DNA of 64,000 nucleotides from Glaciecola sp048820975. GTDB lineage: Bacteria; Pseudomonadota; Gammaproteobacteria; Enterobacterales; Alteromonadaceae. The notes below the pieces were generated by a model. It was given only the letters and a program-made list of their open reading frames with translations, did not search any database and was not told where the DNA came from. The position numbers and the translations under genes were made by a program. Positions 37,090 through 45,903 of the stretch are shown here, piece by piece (within the stretch, counting starts at the first letter, position 1; each line of letters begins with the position of its first letter). Location of the stretch: positions 868,001 to 932,000 of the forward strand of contig NZ_JBMEUF010000001.1 in the NCBI RefSeq assembly GCF_048820975.1, given 5' to 3'.

Positions 37090-39276
37090 CTAAGAGGTAA
37101 CATTTTGCAGTTCTGAATGGGAGTGGCGCACACTGGCGTTTCGATAATCAGTGAGTGTAAACGTAAGTGAATTTACGCTAAGAGTACAAGGTAACTCTAA
37201 AGGTACCTCACCCAGCAGTAAAATATCGTCTACCTGCAGTTGCATATTAGACAAATCAAAGCCATGTTCTTGCGCTAACTTGCTGGGTAACGGGGATAAA
37301 CTCGACTTTTCACCTAAATTAATCAAACAAACCGGTGTGATAGAACGCTTACGTTTTTTAAGTAACTTTGCTAAATCAGCACGTTCGCATATTTGCATCC
37401 GCTGAGTAACGGCATTAAATAATAATACGCCTTCATTTTGTACATAAGACAACTGCGTTCTAAGTGCTAGGGCGTTATCAGGCCAAATTCTATTAAGTTC
37501 GCTGCGCTCAACTAAGTTCTCAGAAGGCGGTAAAAATGTTAACTGCATAACATTAGACGCGTCATTCAGTGACACCACAAATGTTGCTGAATTTACATTA
37601 TGCTGCGAGCCTAGTTGAATTCTATCGCCATTGCGTAGCACTACAGGCACGTTCTTATCACATAGTTCGCCATTCACGTAAGTACCATTTTTACTTACGC
37701 TATCTATTAGTACAAAGCCCTGCTCACGCTTTGAAATAAAACAATGCTGCCCTATTCGCGACACTTGTTTATGATTAATATAAAAAACGGCATCTCGTGA
37801 ACTAATCCATGGAATATCAGTTTTACTAGGTAGGCGTCCTAAATGCAGGGTTTCGTTGTTGAGCATTACGGTGCTAATTGCGTCTGCTGAACAGTTAATA
37901 ACAATCGATTGAGTGCTAATTGCAGAATTATTCAAAATGTTTCTAATTAACTTCTTAATTGCCTTAGCTTGTTTTTTGAAACCTTTCTCTTCATTCGCCT
38001 TACCAAATGCTTGGTAAAGTTGTCGCAAGGCTTTTGATGACTCAAGTTGTTTGTAGTTATTCATAGCCTTGGCTATTTTATTTCTAAGCCATTGTTCTGT
38101 TTCTGATAAATTTTGCAAGTCCCCTTCAACACCTTTAATATGTTGTACAAGGTCTTTAGCGGCGCTATTGGCGCTATTAGTGTGCAAAGCTTTGCTTAAA
38201 AGTAGCTTGGCGGTAACCAACTCACCTGCATCAACATACATTTTAGCTTGCTCGTAATGTTGCAGTGAATCTCGTTGCAAGCGTTCCCAATAACTGGCTC
38301 TAGAGCGCCATTTTCGATGTAAACGATACAAAGGAAACGCCGCTTTATGGTAGGTTTCTAACCACTTATCGGCATTGTGCTTTTTACTGTATTCATGAAG
38401 CCTTTGCTGCAGCACTTGGCGCCTTATAAAAATAGCGGCTAATACCAGCATTAGTAAGAAAATGCTTAGCCATGTTAAAACAGAAGGCGCGTAGGGGTTA
38501 CCTGAACGCTTAACACTTAACGCTTGAGTATTTACGTCAAATTCAAATTCCACACTAAGGTTTTTCGCCTTGAAATAACGCAGTAACATTTGTTTTAACT
38601 GACTCGCACTTAAGCTACTACTTACGTTGTACTGGGTGTTAGTTAACGGGAAATATTGCCCATAAAGCAAATAGCTTTGTGCTGATTTTAAAAGACGCAA
38701 TTGCTTGTTAGCGGCATTACTTAAAATGTGTGTACTTAAGCCATCAAGTTCAGCATCTGCAAAGCCGCTTAAATTAACTAAATAGCGGTTGCTGTTATGA
38801 TCTACTCTTAACTGGGACTCAATTAGGCCGCCAAGCATAACGCCTACGTCAAACATGCTTTTATTTACTGATGCACGTAAAGTATCGCTAAAGCGAATAT
38901 TCAGTGACAAAGGGTCAATTAATGATACGTTTATATCAAGTTCGTTAGTTGCCTGCGCTGCAGAATTAGAATAAATAACAACGAGTTCAACCTGTGGTGT
39001 TTTAGCTAATATTTGCTGCATTAAGTCTTGCATGCCAGCATAGCCGCACCACATTTTACGGCAGTCTTTAATGGCTTGTGACAAGTCCACCACATTATCT
39101 AAGTTACTATTAATAGCACTTACCACGCCAGCCTCAAGTTGCTTGAGCTGGTCAATACTTAAGTTTGCTTCATGCTGATGCGGAACAAGCATTAACTCCC
39201 AGTCTTTGGCCTGGGCAACAGACTGATTCAATAAACACCAAAGCATACCAATAAATACAAAATAAGATTTATTCAT
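37090..39276 (-). CDS. Transmembrane FHA-domain protein (envelope cluster)
   Basis: 728 residues from the ATG at 39276, which overlaps the kinase gene's stop by 8 bp and has GGAA upstream; a TTG at 39291 is rejected. Order: signal peptide or anchor (1-23), periplasmic domain with CRKMWC (about 24-260), membrane helix (about 265-284, VLTWLSIFLLMLVLAAIF), cytosolic helical/TPR-like region (about 320-450), FHA domain (about 475-558), C-terminal domain. FHA hallmarks are LHLGR, VSRIGQHCFI and SVSKNGTYVNG. FHA domains bind phosphothreonine peptides, so it should read phosphorylation by the adjacent kinase and relay it across the inner membrane. Confidence 0.78.
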   Translation of the reverse strand: MNKSYFVFIGMLWCLLNQSVAQAKDWELMLVPHQHEANLSIDQLKQLEAGVVSAINSNLDNVVDLSQAIKDCRKMWCGYAGMQDLMQQILAKTPQVELVVIYSNSAAQATNELDINVSLIDPLSLNIRFSDTLRASVNKSMFDVGVMLGGLIESQLRVDHNSNRYLVNLSGFADAELDGLSTHILSNAANKQLRLLKSAQSYLLYGQYFPLTNTQYNVSSSLSASQLKQMLLRYFKAKNLSVEFEFDVNTQALSVKRSGNPYAPSVLTWLSIFLLMLVLAAIFIRRQVLQQRLHEYSKKHNADKWLETYHKAAFPLYRLHRKWRSRASYWERLQRDSLQHYEQAKMYVDAGELVTAKLLLSKALHTNSANSAAKDLVQHIKGVEGDLQNLSETEQWLRNKIAKAMNNYKQLESSKALRQLYQAFGKANEEKGFKKQAKAIKKLIRNILNNSAISTQSIVINCSADAISTVMLNNETLHLGRLPSKTDIPWISSRDAVFYINHKQVSRIGQHCFISKREQGFVLIDSVSKNGTYVNGELCDKNVPVVLRNGDRIQLGSQHNVNSATFVVSLNDASNVMQLTFLPPSENLVERSELNRIWPDNALALRTQLSYVQNEGVLLFNAVTQRMQICERADLAKLLKKRKRSITPVCLINLGEKSSLSPLPSKLAQEHGFDLSNMQLQVDDILLLGEVPLELPCTLSVNSLTFTLTDYRNASVRHSHSELQNVTS

Positions 39277-41188
39277 CGAGTTCCATAACAAGTCTAAATC
39301 CGGTGGTAGGGGTTGCCGCTCTTTTAAGTAGTTGGCTAACTGGCTTCTGCTTTATTGTGTCATATTTATCAATCCATGAACCACCCGCTACCATAGCCTG
39401 GTCACAGCGCTCAATGTCATCATCTTTCCAACAATTTTGCAGCCATTCCTGTACATTTCCATAAACGCCATAAAGACCATATTTATTGCTTGAGAGCGCT
39501 TGTATAGGCATAGTACCACTGGCATACAATTGTGCAAGATGGCTCTTACAATCTTTGCAGTGAATTTGGCTAGCGCTACCTACTATGCCGCTGAAGTCTT
39601 GCCACTGCTGTAAAGTGGGTAAAGAAAACTGCTGCCCCATTTTTGTGTTTATCCATGGAATAAACGCTTCGTTTATATCAAACCAGCTTACCTTTGTTTG
39701 TGGAGAAGTAGCGCTGTTTAGCCTGTTTTCAATCTTTTTTGTACTGTAATGCTTGATGTTTCTGCATGCCCTTTCTTTTACGCACATGGAATATAATTCT
39801 TGGCTAACTTCGGTAGTCATTACTGCGAAATCAAGGCTTTCCCCGATTCCTTTAAGGCCAAAATTTATTTGCTTGTGTGACTCGCCTCGAAGCGTAACTT
39901 GCACGGTTTTACCTGTTTTAATCTTATCTGTAAGGCTTAAAACTTTTACTGTTGTTTCTTGCTGAGCCTTAGTATTGCTGCCCGGGTTTAATAAACTCTC
40001 AGGCTCATCTGTTCTATTTTCGGGGCCTGCGCGAGAATCACTTTCTTGCGCTATGGTATTGGCTTTATGTTTACTACGCTCACTAGTTAAGACCTGAGAA
40101 GCGCCATTATTGTTAATCGAGCTTAATTCTTGTGGGTCACTAAGTCCTGTGTTATCGACCATGTTGTACACCATCCAAAAACTGAAAATAGCCACTATTA
40201 AAGCTGCACTTATCCACATACGGGGCTTTATTTTACGCTTACTTCCCCATTGTTCATATTGACTATCGTTATTATGAATCGATTCGCCAATGAACTCCTC
40301 TGTTTCGAAATTTTCGACTAAATCATTAAATCGAGCAATGTAGTCAATACAAAATTGCGCACTTGGCGGGCGCTTAGAGGGCTCACTGTTTAACATTTGA
40401 CAAATAATATCAACTACCCACGGCGGAACACTCAAGCCCCCGTCTTCTTGAAAAGACTGAATGATACACTCGCGCTTAGTATCGCTTGGACAGCGCCCCG
40501 TTAATAACCTAAACCACATAGCCCCTAAAGAATAAATGTCACTTGCTGGGCTAAGGGAGTAAGCAAGGGATTGATCTGATGCTACGGCAACCTTGTGCTC
40601 TGGACTGGCATATTCTTTTGTGAAGTGTTTAGTTTTAAAGTTGAGCTGTTGAAATTTATTGACTAAAGAGCTGTTAGCTAAAATACAGGCACTATCAAAA
40701 TCAGCTAAATAAGCATTGCCCCCTTCGTCTAACAATATGTTTTGTGGCTTTATGTCTAAATGTATTACATGTTTGCTATGAAGCGATGTAAGTGCTGTTA
40801 AGATTTGCGTAACGATTTGCGCGCTTTTACTAACACTCATTTTTTGTTCGTTAAGTGCTAAATATTGCGCTAAGTTAGACGAGTAGTAAGGCATTACCAT
40901 ATAAGGGATTGTGGGAACCGTGCTATCGTTTTCGCTATTACGGTTAATTGTTTCTATGTGATGCAGCTTAAGCACATTAGCCGAGTCGCTAAATACGTGC
41001 ATAATATTCGCTTGCAGAAGAAAAGCGGCTTGATTGTTTTTGTCAGAGGCTAGCGCTGGCGTGAGCATTTTCACTACAAATTGGCTTTTTAACGCTTCGC
41101 TAAACACCAAATAGATGACACTACTTTGTGTTTCTTCAAGTATGCGCAGTATTTTGTACTGGCCAATCATATCCTCAGCTTGCAACAT
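39269..41188 (-). CDS. Transmembrane Ser/Thr kinase with C-terminal FGE/sulfatase-modifying-factor-like domain
   Basis: 639 residues from the ATG at 41188; a TTG-initiated extension to 41260 is unlikely. The Hanks-type kinase domain spans about 7-285: Lys40 in FVVKML, HLDIKPQN with Asp145 and Asn150, DFD (163-165) in place of DFG, SPE at 195-197, SDIYSLG. The glycine-rich loop is degenerate (ILEETQSSVIYLV has no Gly). One membrane helix (about 324-343) leads to a linker and a periplasmic FGE-like domain (about 440-639) with GLYGVYGNVQEW, AGGSW and TGFRLV. The active-site Cys of true formylglycine-generating enzymes are not seen after GGSW, so it is probably a binding domain. The kinase is likely the regulator of the cluster. 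Confidence 0.82.
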   Translation of the reverse strand: MLQAEDMIGQYKILRILEETQSSVIYLVFSEALKSQFVVKMLTPALASDKNNQAAFLLQANIMHVFSDSANVLKLHHIETINRNSENDSTVPTIPYMVMPYYSSNLAQYLALNEQKMSVSKSAQIVTQILTALTSLHSKHVIHLDIKPQNILLDEGGNAYLADFDSACILANSSLVNKFQQLNFKTKHFTKEYASPEHKVAVASDQSLAYSLSPASDIYSLGAMWFRLLTGRCPSDTKRECIIQSFQEDGGLSVPPWVVDIICQMLNSEPSKRPPSAQFCIDYIARFNDLVENFETEEFIGESIHNNDSQYEQWGSKRKIKPRMWISAALIVAIFSFWMVYNMVDNTGLSDPQELSSINNNGASQVLTSERSKHKANTIAQESDSRAGPENRTDEPESLLNPGSNTKAQQETTVKVLSLTDKIKTGKTVQVTLRGESHKQINFGLKGIGESLDFAVMTTEVSQELYSMCVKERACRNIKHYSTKKIENRLNSATSPQTKVSWFDINEAFIPWINTKMGQQFSLPTLQQWQDFSGIVGSASQIHCKDCKSHLAQLYASGTMPIQALSSNKYGLYGVYGNVQEWLQNCWKDDDIERCDQAMVAGGSWIDKYDTIKQKPVSQLLKRAATPTTGFRLVMELDE

Positions 41189-41268
41189 AAAAATTAAGCT
41201 TTCCTGTGTTCTATTTCTGCCTACGTTAACATTAGCATTGTGCAACAATGTTTTTATCAAGTATGCAG

Positions 41269-41274
41269 ATTATA
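41269..41274 (-). promoter_or_regulatory. Putative -10 box of the kinase gene
   Basis: A perfect TATAAT on the minus strand lies about 80 bp before the chosen kinase start, in the 244-bp gap 41189-41432. No good -35 hexamer is seen at normal spacing. The gap suggests the kinase-to-33523 genes can be transcribed apart from the two small genes upstream. Confidence 0.35.
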
Positions 41275-41432
41275 GACCACAATTAATGGCAAGGCCTGTA
41301 TTGTTTAAGCGTAGCTTATAGCCTGCCAGAAGGCTGAGCCTATTTGGTTACGCTAATTAATGAAGAATTCGCGTAAGCAGCTTATTAAAAAGTATTAAAC
41401 GAAATGCATTAAACAAACCGAGTCAAATGGGG

Positions 41433-41795
41433 TCACTTCTTATTGCTAGCTTTGTTATTCGTAAATCGCAAGGCATTGTGCATACGAAGCGTTTGTAAAT
41501 TCTTGAGGGCTTCGTCTTTACTTTGCATATTAACCGAGCCTCGTTTAGCCGCCTCAACATGAGCTCTGCTTCGCATATATTGGTGATTATGCTGTAAGTC
41601 TACCATAGCTAAATGTGGTGATTTTACCGAGCGCTGCGCAATTTTACTCGCTACATAAACATCATAGCTAAGCTCAACAACTATTAACATTAGGCTCAGT
41701 AGAAATACAAAACAAAGTATGTATAAACGGGCGTTAAGCCCACTATTAGCATCGGTAGTTTTATACTCACTTTGGCTGAACCAAGTAATTCTCAT
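41433..41795 (-). CDS. Small single-pass membrane protein (envelope cluster)
   Basis: 120 residues from the ATG at 41795, which shares one base with the previous stop (TAATG) and has GGAG seven bases upstream; an earlier in-frame start at 41831 has neither. One membrane helix (about 24-44, YILCFVFLLSLMLIVVELSY) separates a short cytosolic end from a basic, helical outer part. No family recognised. Coupling to the gene at 41795-42271 suggests a heteromeric pair of small membrane subunits. Confidence 0.6.
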   Translation of the reverse strand: MRITWFSQSEYKTTDANSGLNARLYILCFVFLLSLMLIVVELSYDVYVASKIAQRSVKSPHLAMVDLQHNHQYMRSRAHVEAAKRGSVNMQSKDEALKNLQTLRMHNALRFTNNKASNKK

Positions 41796-42271
41796 TATTG
41801 CACTCCAGCCTGCGCTAAAGCCTGGCGCCAATCTTCTGACATTTCAGCAAGTTGCACAGGGTTTGGCGCCAAAGATTGCTGTATAAAAAGCAATTCTTCG
41901 AAGGAACTTTCACTAGGGACTACCACCGTTAAAAGGTTGTTTTCAGAAACGTCTTGATTAGATTCAGCCAGTGAGCTTTTAACTTGCTGAATACTTAACT
42001 TTTGCAACTCGCTGTTAAACCATTCTTTTTCGTAAAAAAACATGAACACTGGTGCTGCCGCTTCTGGTGAATGCGTATTGTATTCAGCTGAATCCTTTGC
42101 ATGTAATTCAATGCTTTTATCTAAGCTAACCTGCAGGCTCTTTTGCGTGTCTTTAACGAGTGATTCTTCAGGTAAGGTAACGGATATAAGCGCTAAAATA
42201 AGTAGCGCAAAAAATGCCATGGATAAGCCTAATGCTACCTCGGTCATAGCCTGTGTTGCTGTATCTTGCAT
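41795..42271 (-). CDS. Small single-pass membrane protein, possible ExbD/MotB-type partner (envelope cluster, first gene)
   Basis: 158 residues. One N-terminal membrane helix (about 12-32) reads TEVALGLSMAFFALLILALI, with a Glu at its start. This resembles the MotB helix, where the proton-carrying Asp lies seven residues before the shared AFF; here Glu lies eight before. The rest is a periplasmic domain with a short coiled coil and VTLPEESLV after the helix. This likeness is weak and should be treated as a hypothesis. It is the first gene of the cluster, preceded by the palindrome at 42285-42304 and the shared element at 42308-42330. Confidence 0.6.
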   Translation of the reverse strand: MQDTATQAMTEVALGLSMAFFALLILALISVTLPEESLVKDTQKSLQVSLDKSIELHAKDSAEYNTHSPEAAAPVFMFFYEKEWFNSELQKLSIQQVKSSLAESNQDVSENNLLTVVVPSESSFEELLFIQQSLAPNPVQLAEMSEDWRQALAQAGVQ

Positions 42272-42284
42272 CGTGTTGTCTTAC

Positions 42285-42304
42285 GTTAAGTCTTAATACT
42301 TAAC
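42285..42304. promoter_or_regulatory. 20-bp near-perfect palindrome before the first gene of the envelope cluster
   Basis: GTTAAGTCTT and AATACTTAAC pair at 9 of 10 positions. It lies 14-33 bp upstream of the start at 42271, next to a possible -10 (TATAGT, minus strand), the place expected for a repressor operator. Confidence 0.4.
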
Positions 42305-42307
42305 TAT

Positions 42308-42330
42308 ATAAAACGCTTTGGGCTATTTTT
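42308..42330 (-). promoter_or_regulatory. Shared upstream element, copy 2 (before the first cluster gene)
   Basis: Carries AAACGCTTTGG plus a T5 tract on the plus strand; 19 of 23 positions match the element at 33458-33480. It lies 37 bp before the ATG at 42271. Two genes of the same cluster sharing it at nearly the same distance points to a common promoter or activator site. Confidence 0.55.
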
Positions 42331-42345
42331 GCATTACCTTCGAAA

Positions 42346-45300
42346 TTATTTGCGCAAGTTTATAATGTTATTCGAAATATCTCTGTCAATGTAATGAATA
42401 AAAGGGTCTACGCCTAAGTAACTAATTTCTGCTTCAATTGCGCCAATATCTATATTTACCGTGTTGCTTCCATTTATCAGCTTGTGTTTTTCCCTGTATA
42501 AAATTCTTTGATTTTTAGCAAAATCATTAGGATCTTCGTCGAAAATCACTATTTCTACCCAGTCATCAAAAGCCCGTTGGCTTTCCTCACCTTTGCCAGA
42601 TACCGCCAACTTCTCAACATGTATATTTACAATGAGTTGCTGATTTTGAATGTTGTGATCAAGTACCGCAATATTAAATAAATTTATTTGAGTAAATTGT
42701 TCATCAATAAATGAATGGTGCTCAACAGGGGAAGCCTCTTTTATTGCATTCAGTAAATCAAGCGTAGTAGCAAGACGGCCTTGGCTAAAACGATACTTTT
42801 CTAACAATGCATTTATAGCTTCGTTTAGTGCGTTAAAGCCAATTCTATTGCCAATTGCCATCATAATTATGGCGCCTTTTCGATAATGAATATAATCTTG
42901 ATTTTCAGAACGTATTAGAGGCATTTCTTTAAAGCGCTCTTTCGCCCGCCCCTTTAAATATGCATCAAGTTCGTAACGCAACAACTGCCGTACTTTATCC
43001 TCACCAAATTGTTGTTGCATCAATTGAAGCGCAGCATATTGAGAAAGGGTTTCAGTAATTACTTGGCTGCCTTGCACGTTAGCGGGCGTTAATTGATGAC
43101 CAAACCATTGATGCGCCACTTCATGTGCGGTGATGTAGTAAACGGGGTCAATTTTCTCAGTATTGCGTAAATCAGAAATAAAACCCATGCGCTCTGAATA
43201 AGGAATTGTACTTGCAAATGACTGCGCAAAACTGCGGTACCCAGGAAACTCAATGATTCGTAACTGCTTGTGTTGATATGGGCCAAAAGTGGCGCTAAAA
43301 AAATCTACAGCATCCATGCTCGACGCTAGCATTCTATCTACATTCCACTTGTGTTGATGATGATAATACACTGAAATATCAATGCCATTATGCACTGCTG
43401 ATTTCACTTTTAGCTTCGCTGACATAATATTAAAAAGATTAAGTATGGGCGCGTCAGACTCATACACAAAATAGTTTCGTGACCTTTCACTCCAATAATT
43501 TAACAACTTCCCTGGCGCCAATGCGATTTGCTCTTCACTGGTTGAGAGCTTAGCCTTGAAGTCTATATAGCCCACATTTGCGCCTAAATTGCTTTGCGAA
43601 TACTTGCTTTCATCTTCAAGTAAATACGCTCTTTGTAGCACGGGCAAATTATACTTACGCCTTTGGTGAGGGTCATTCACGTAAAAGTTTCGGTTAACAC
43701 CGAAATAGGGAAATAAATCTACATTATTAATAAATGTCCCGTTTTTGACCAAGCTTGCGTCTTCATCTTTGTCTTTAAATCCAAAGTGTTGGCGGCTAAG
43801 CCTTACGCTTATTTCACTACGTTCCTGAGGTTTTAAAGGAGTCTTAAATGTTAGCCATGCAGTTTTAAGCCTAGGGTTGTAGTCACTAATATTTGCGCCA
43901 TCTATTGCTACACTGCTATTTCGCGGATAATTGACCAACACTTTTATAATCACAGATGAAGTGTTGTTATATACACTTATAGTTGAAATGGCCTCAAGTT
44001 TTCGTAGTTTAGGAAAAATTGCTGCTTCAAGGTTCACTGCGGTAATAGTAGGAATTGGGTCATCTTCAAAGGCTTTAAAGCTTTGTTCATAGTCAACCTG
44101 CAATTGTAACTGTTCATCACGGGTTTCAAATGAATTAATAACACGGGTATTGTAGTGAATAAGTGTGCCCACGCTTATAAAAAGCACGGTTCCTATTACT
44201 ACGGCAAATTGGCCCTTTGGCCCTAAACTGTAGCCAATTATTTTTAAGCGATTGGCTAAATTTGTATCGGGCCCGCGTTGCCACATGGCATAACTAAAAA
44301 CCGCTAGCACTAACGCCAATGCTCCCCAGTACATCATGTAGTAATGCTGCGTGAGTAATGACCATCCATAGCTATTCATATCTGAATAAACCATATCAGG
44401 GGTAGCGCCATAGTTAAACATGTTATGCTCAAAGCCTATTTGCACCAGAATATTTCTAGTAACAAAATAGTAGGCTACGAATATCAACATGCCCATATAC
44501 TTATTGGGCGATAATGCTTGAATAAAGAATGCTAAAATACATAACAGCACCCAAAATGATGCTCTGAAATACAATAAACTAGTTACATACTGTGGCAAGT
44601 CAATATTTGTATAGCCATGTAATAACTGATTCACAATGCCGCACAACATGCCTACGGCAAACAAAGTCAGTATCACAACAATAATGGCTAACAATTTAGA
44701 CGCCCAAAATATGAGGCTATGCACAGGCATACTATCAATTATGTCACCTATACCTGCGCCACGTTCGCGCCAAACCACCTCTCCTGTGTAAAACGTAATA
44801 ACCACCAACAGGCTTAACGAAAACCCGTTGTTTATTAACTCAACCATATATTGTGTTATGGGGTAATGGGACGTACCGTAAAGGCCAGTGGCATCTATGA
44901 AATTCATTACCAGCAAAAAGCCGCCGATTAACAATAACACTAAGAATGCAGGGCTAAATACCACCTGTTTTACTTCAAATGATGTACGCGCTAAAAATTG
45001 CTTAAACCATGCCCCCTGCTGATACGAATAATCAATCTCGTTATTAATAGGCGAGTCATTTGTATCATCAGCCAGTATTTGTTTGTCATTAATAACGGTT
45101 AAGCTTAAGGGGCGGAATAAACGAGAAAAAAATAAAAGAATGCACGTGGCCGCCACTAACCAAAACACACGGTTGGCAAACACCATTTCACTTAAACCAA
45201 TAATATTCGAATTCTTTTGGCTAGGTGTCCAATATTGCGTGGTATCCATAAACGCTGACAAACCAAAAATATCAAGAATTGAGCGAATATTATCATGGTT

Positions 45301-45894
45301 GGGATCGTCAAAAATTAACCCAGATATGCTAAATAAAATAACCAATGACAACGCAAGTAAATAGACCGGCATAATAGTTTTAAAACGAAGTGCTACTGCA
45401 TAAAGTAAAGCTGATAAAGCTAAACTTGTTGGAACAGTGAAAATAAAGAAAGGGCTTATATAATAAAGAAGATTAAACTCGCCTATTCGTTCTTGATCAA
45501 GCCATGGCATAACGCTGCCTAAAAACAAGCCAAGGGGCACCAAGGCTAGCACGCTTAGAATGACAAGGTAGGCTCCTAAAAAGCGTCCAAATTGGTACTC
45601 AAAACTCTTTATAGGTTTTGTGTATAAAAGCTCACTCATTAGTGTGTTGTCATTTCTTACTGCGCTATTTGCAACAAAATTCACAACTAAGAATATGGCA
45701 AAAAAGTTTAGTATTAAGCTTGTTTCTGCTATTGCATATGGGCTGTTAAAATTAATGTTACTACTACTGCCTATTTGTACATTTTCAACGGCAACTGACA
45801 AAAAAGACAATACAAAAAACAAAGACGTGGTGACATAGTAAGAAGGCTGGCGAATAAAGTAGCGCCATTCAAATGAAAGCATATGCCTTAACAT
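42346..45894 (-). CDS. ABC-2 permease fused to an M1 aminopeptidase-like domain
   Basis: 1182 residues. The N-terminal half has about twelve membrane segments in two ABC-2-type sets (MLSFEWRYFIRQPSYYVTTS near the start, then RTSFEVKQVVFSPAFLVLLL). The C-terminal ~550 residues form an M1-peptidase-like domain with the zinc motif ITAHEVAHQWFGHQ and the downstream Glu in VITETLSQYAAL; the GxMEN exopeptidase motif is not seen. It pairs with the ATPase encoded 9 bp upstream, so the two form one transporter. Related two-gene units are widespread in gammaproteobacteria but their substrate is not known to me; peptide export with trimming is a guess. AAGGG precedes the ATG. Confidence 0.85.
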   Translation of the reverse strand: MLRHMLSFEWRYFIRQPSYYVTTSLFFVLSFLSVAVENVQIGSSSNINFNSPYAIAETSLILNFFAIFLVVNFVANSAVRNDNTLMSELLYTKPIKSFEYQFGRFLGAYLVILSVLALVPLGLFLGSVMPWLDQERIGEFNLLYYISPFFIFTVPTSLALSALLYAVALRFKTIMPVYLLALSLVILFSISGLIFDDPNHDNIRSILDIFGLSAFMDTTQYWTPSQKNSNIIGLSEMVFANRVFWLVAATCILLFFSRLFRPLSLTVINDKQILADDTNDSPINNEIDYSYQQGAWFKQFLARTSFEVKQVVFSPAFLVLLLIGGFLLVMNFIDATGLYGTSHYPITQYMVELINNGFSLSLLVVITFYTGEVVWRERGAGIGDIIDSMPVHSLIFWASKLLAIIVVILTLFAVGMLCGIVNQLLHGYTNIDLPQYVTSLLYFRASFWVLLCILAFFIQALSPNKYMGMLIFVAYYFVTRNILVQIGFEHNMFNYGATPDMVYSDMNSYGWSLLTQHYYMMYWGALALVLAVFSYAMWQRGPDTNLANRLKIIGYSLGPKGQFAVVIGTVLFISVGTLIHYNTRVINSFETRDEQLQLQVDYEQSFKAFEDDPIPTITAVNLEAAIFPKLRKLEAISTISVYNNTSSVIIKVLVNYPRNSSVAIDGANISDYNPRLKTAWLTFKTPLKPQERSEISVRLSRQHFGFKDKDEDASLVKNGTFINNVDLFPYFGVNRNFYVNDPHQRRKYNLPVLQRAYLLEDESKYSQSNLGANVGYIDFKAKLSTSEEQIALAPGKLLNYWSERSRNYFVYESDAPILNLFNIMSAKLKVKSAVHNGIDISVYYHHQHKWNVDRMLASSMDAVDFFSATFGPYQHKQLRIIEFPGYRSFAQSFASTIPYSERMGFISDLRNTEKIDPVYYITAHEVAHQWFGHQLTPANVQGSQVITETLSQYAALQLMQQQFGEDKVRQLLRYELDAYLKGRAKERFKEMPLIRSENQDYIHYRKGAIIMMAIGNRIGFNALNEAINALLEKYRFSQGRLATTLDLLNAIKEASPVEHHSFIDEQFTQINLFNIAVLDHNIQNQQLIVNIHVEKLAVSGKGEESQRAFDDWVEIVIFDEDPNDFAKNQRILYREKHKLINGSNTVNIDIGAIEAEISYLGVDPFIHYIDRDISNNIINLRK

Positions 45895-45903
45895 ATATTG
45901 CCC

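Noticed and set aside
41322..41337. Terminator between the small membrane gene and the kinase gene
   Set aside because: AGCCT...AGGCT is only a 5-bp stem with no T run on the minus strand, so it is not supported.
29567..42271. Type VI secretion or Zorya defence system
   Set aside because: Kinase plus FHA suggests T6SS and the MotA-like protein suggests Zorya. However, no sheath, Hcp, VgrG or TssJKLM-like gene is present, and neither is a ZorB-type OmpA domain, helicase or nuclease.
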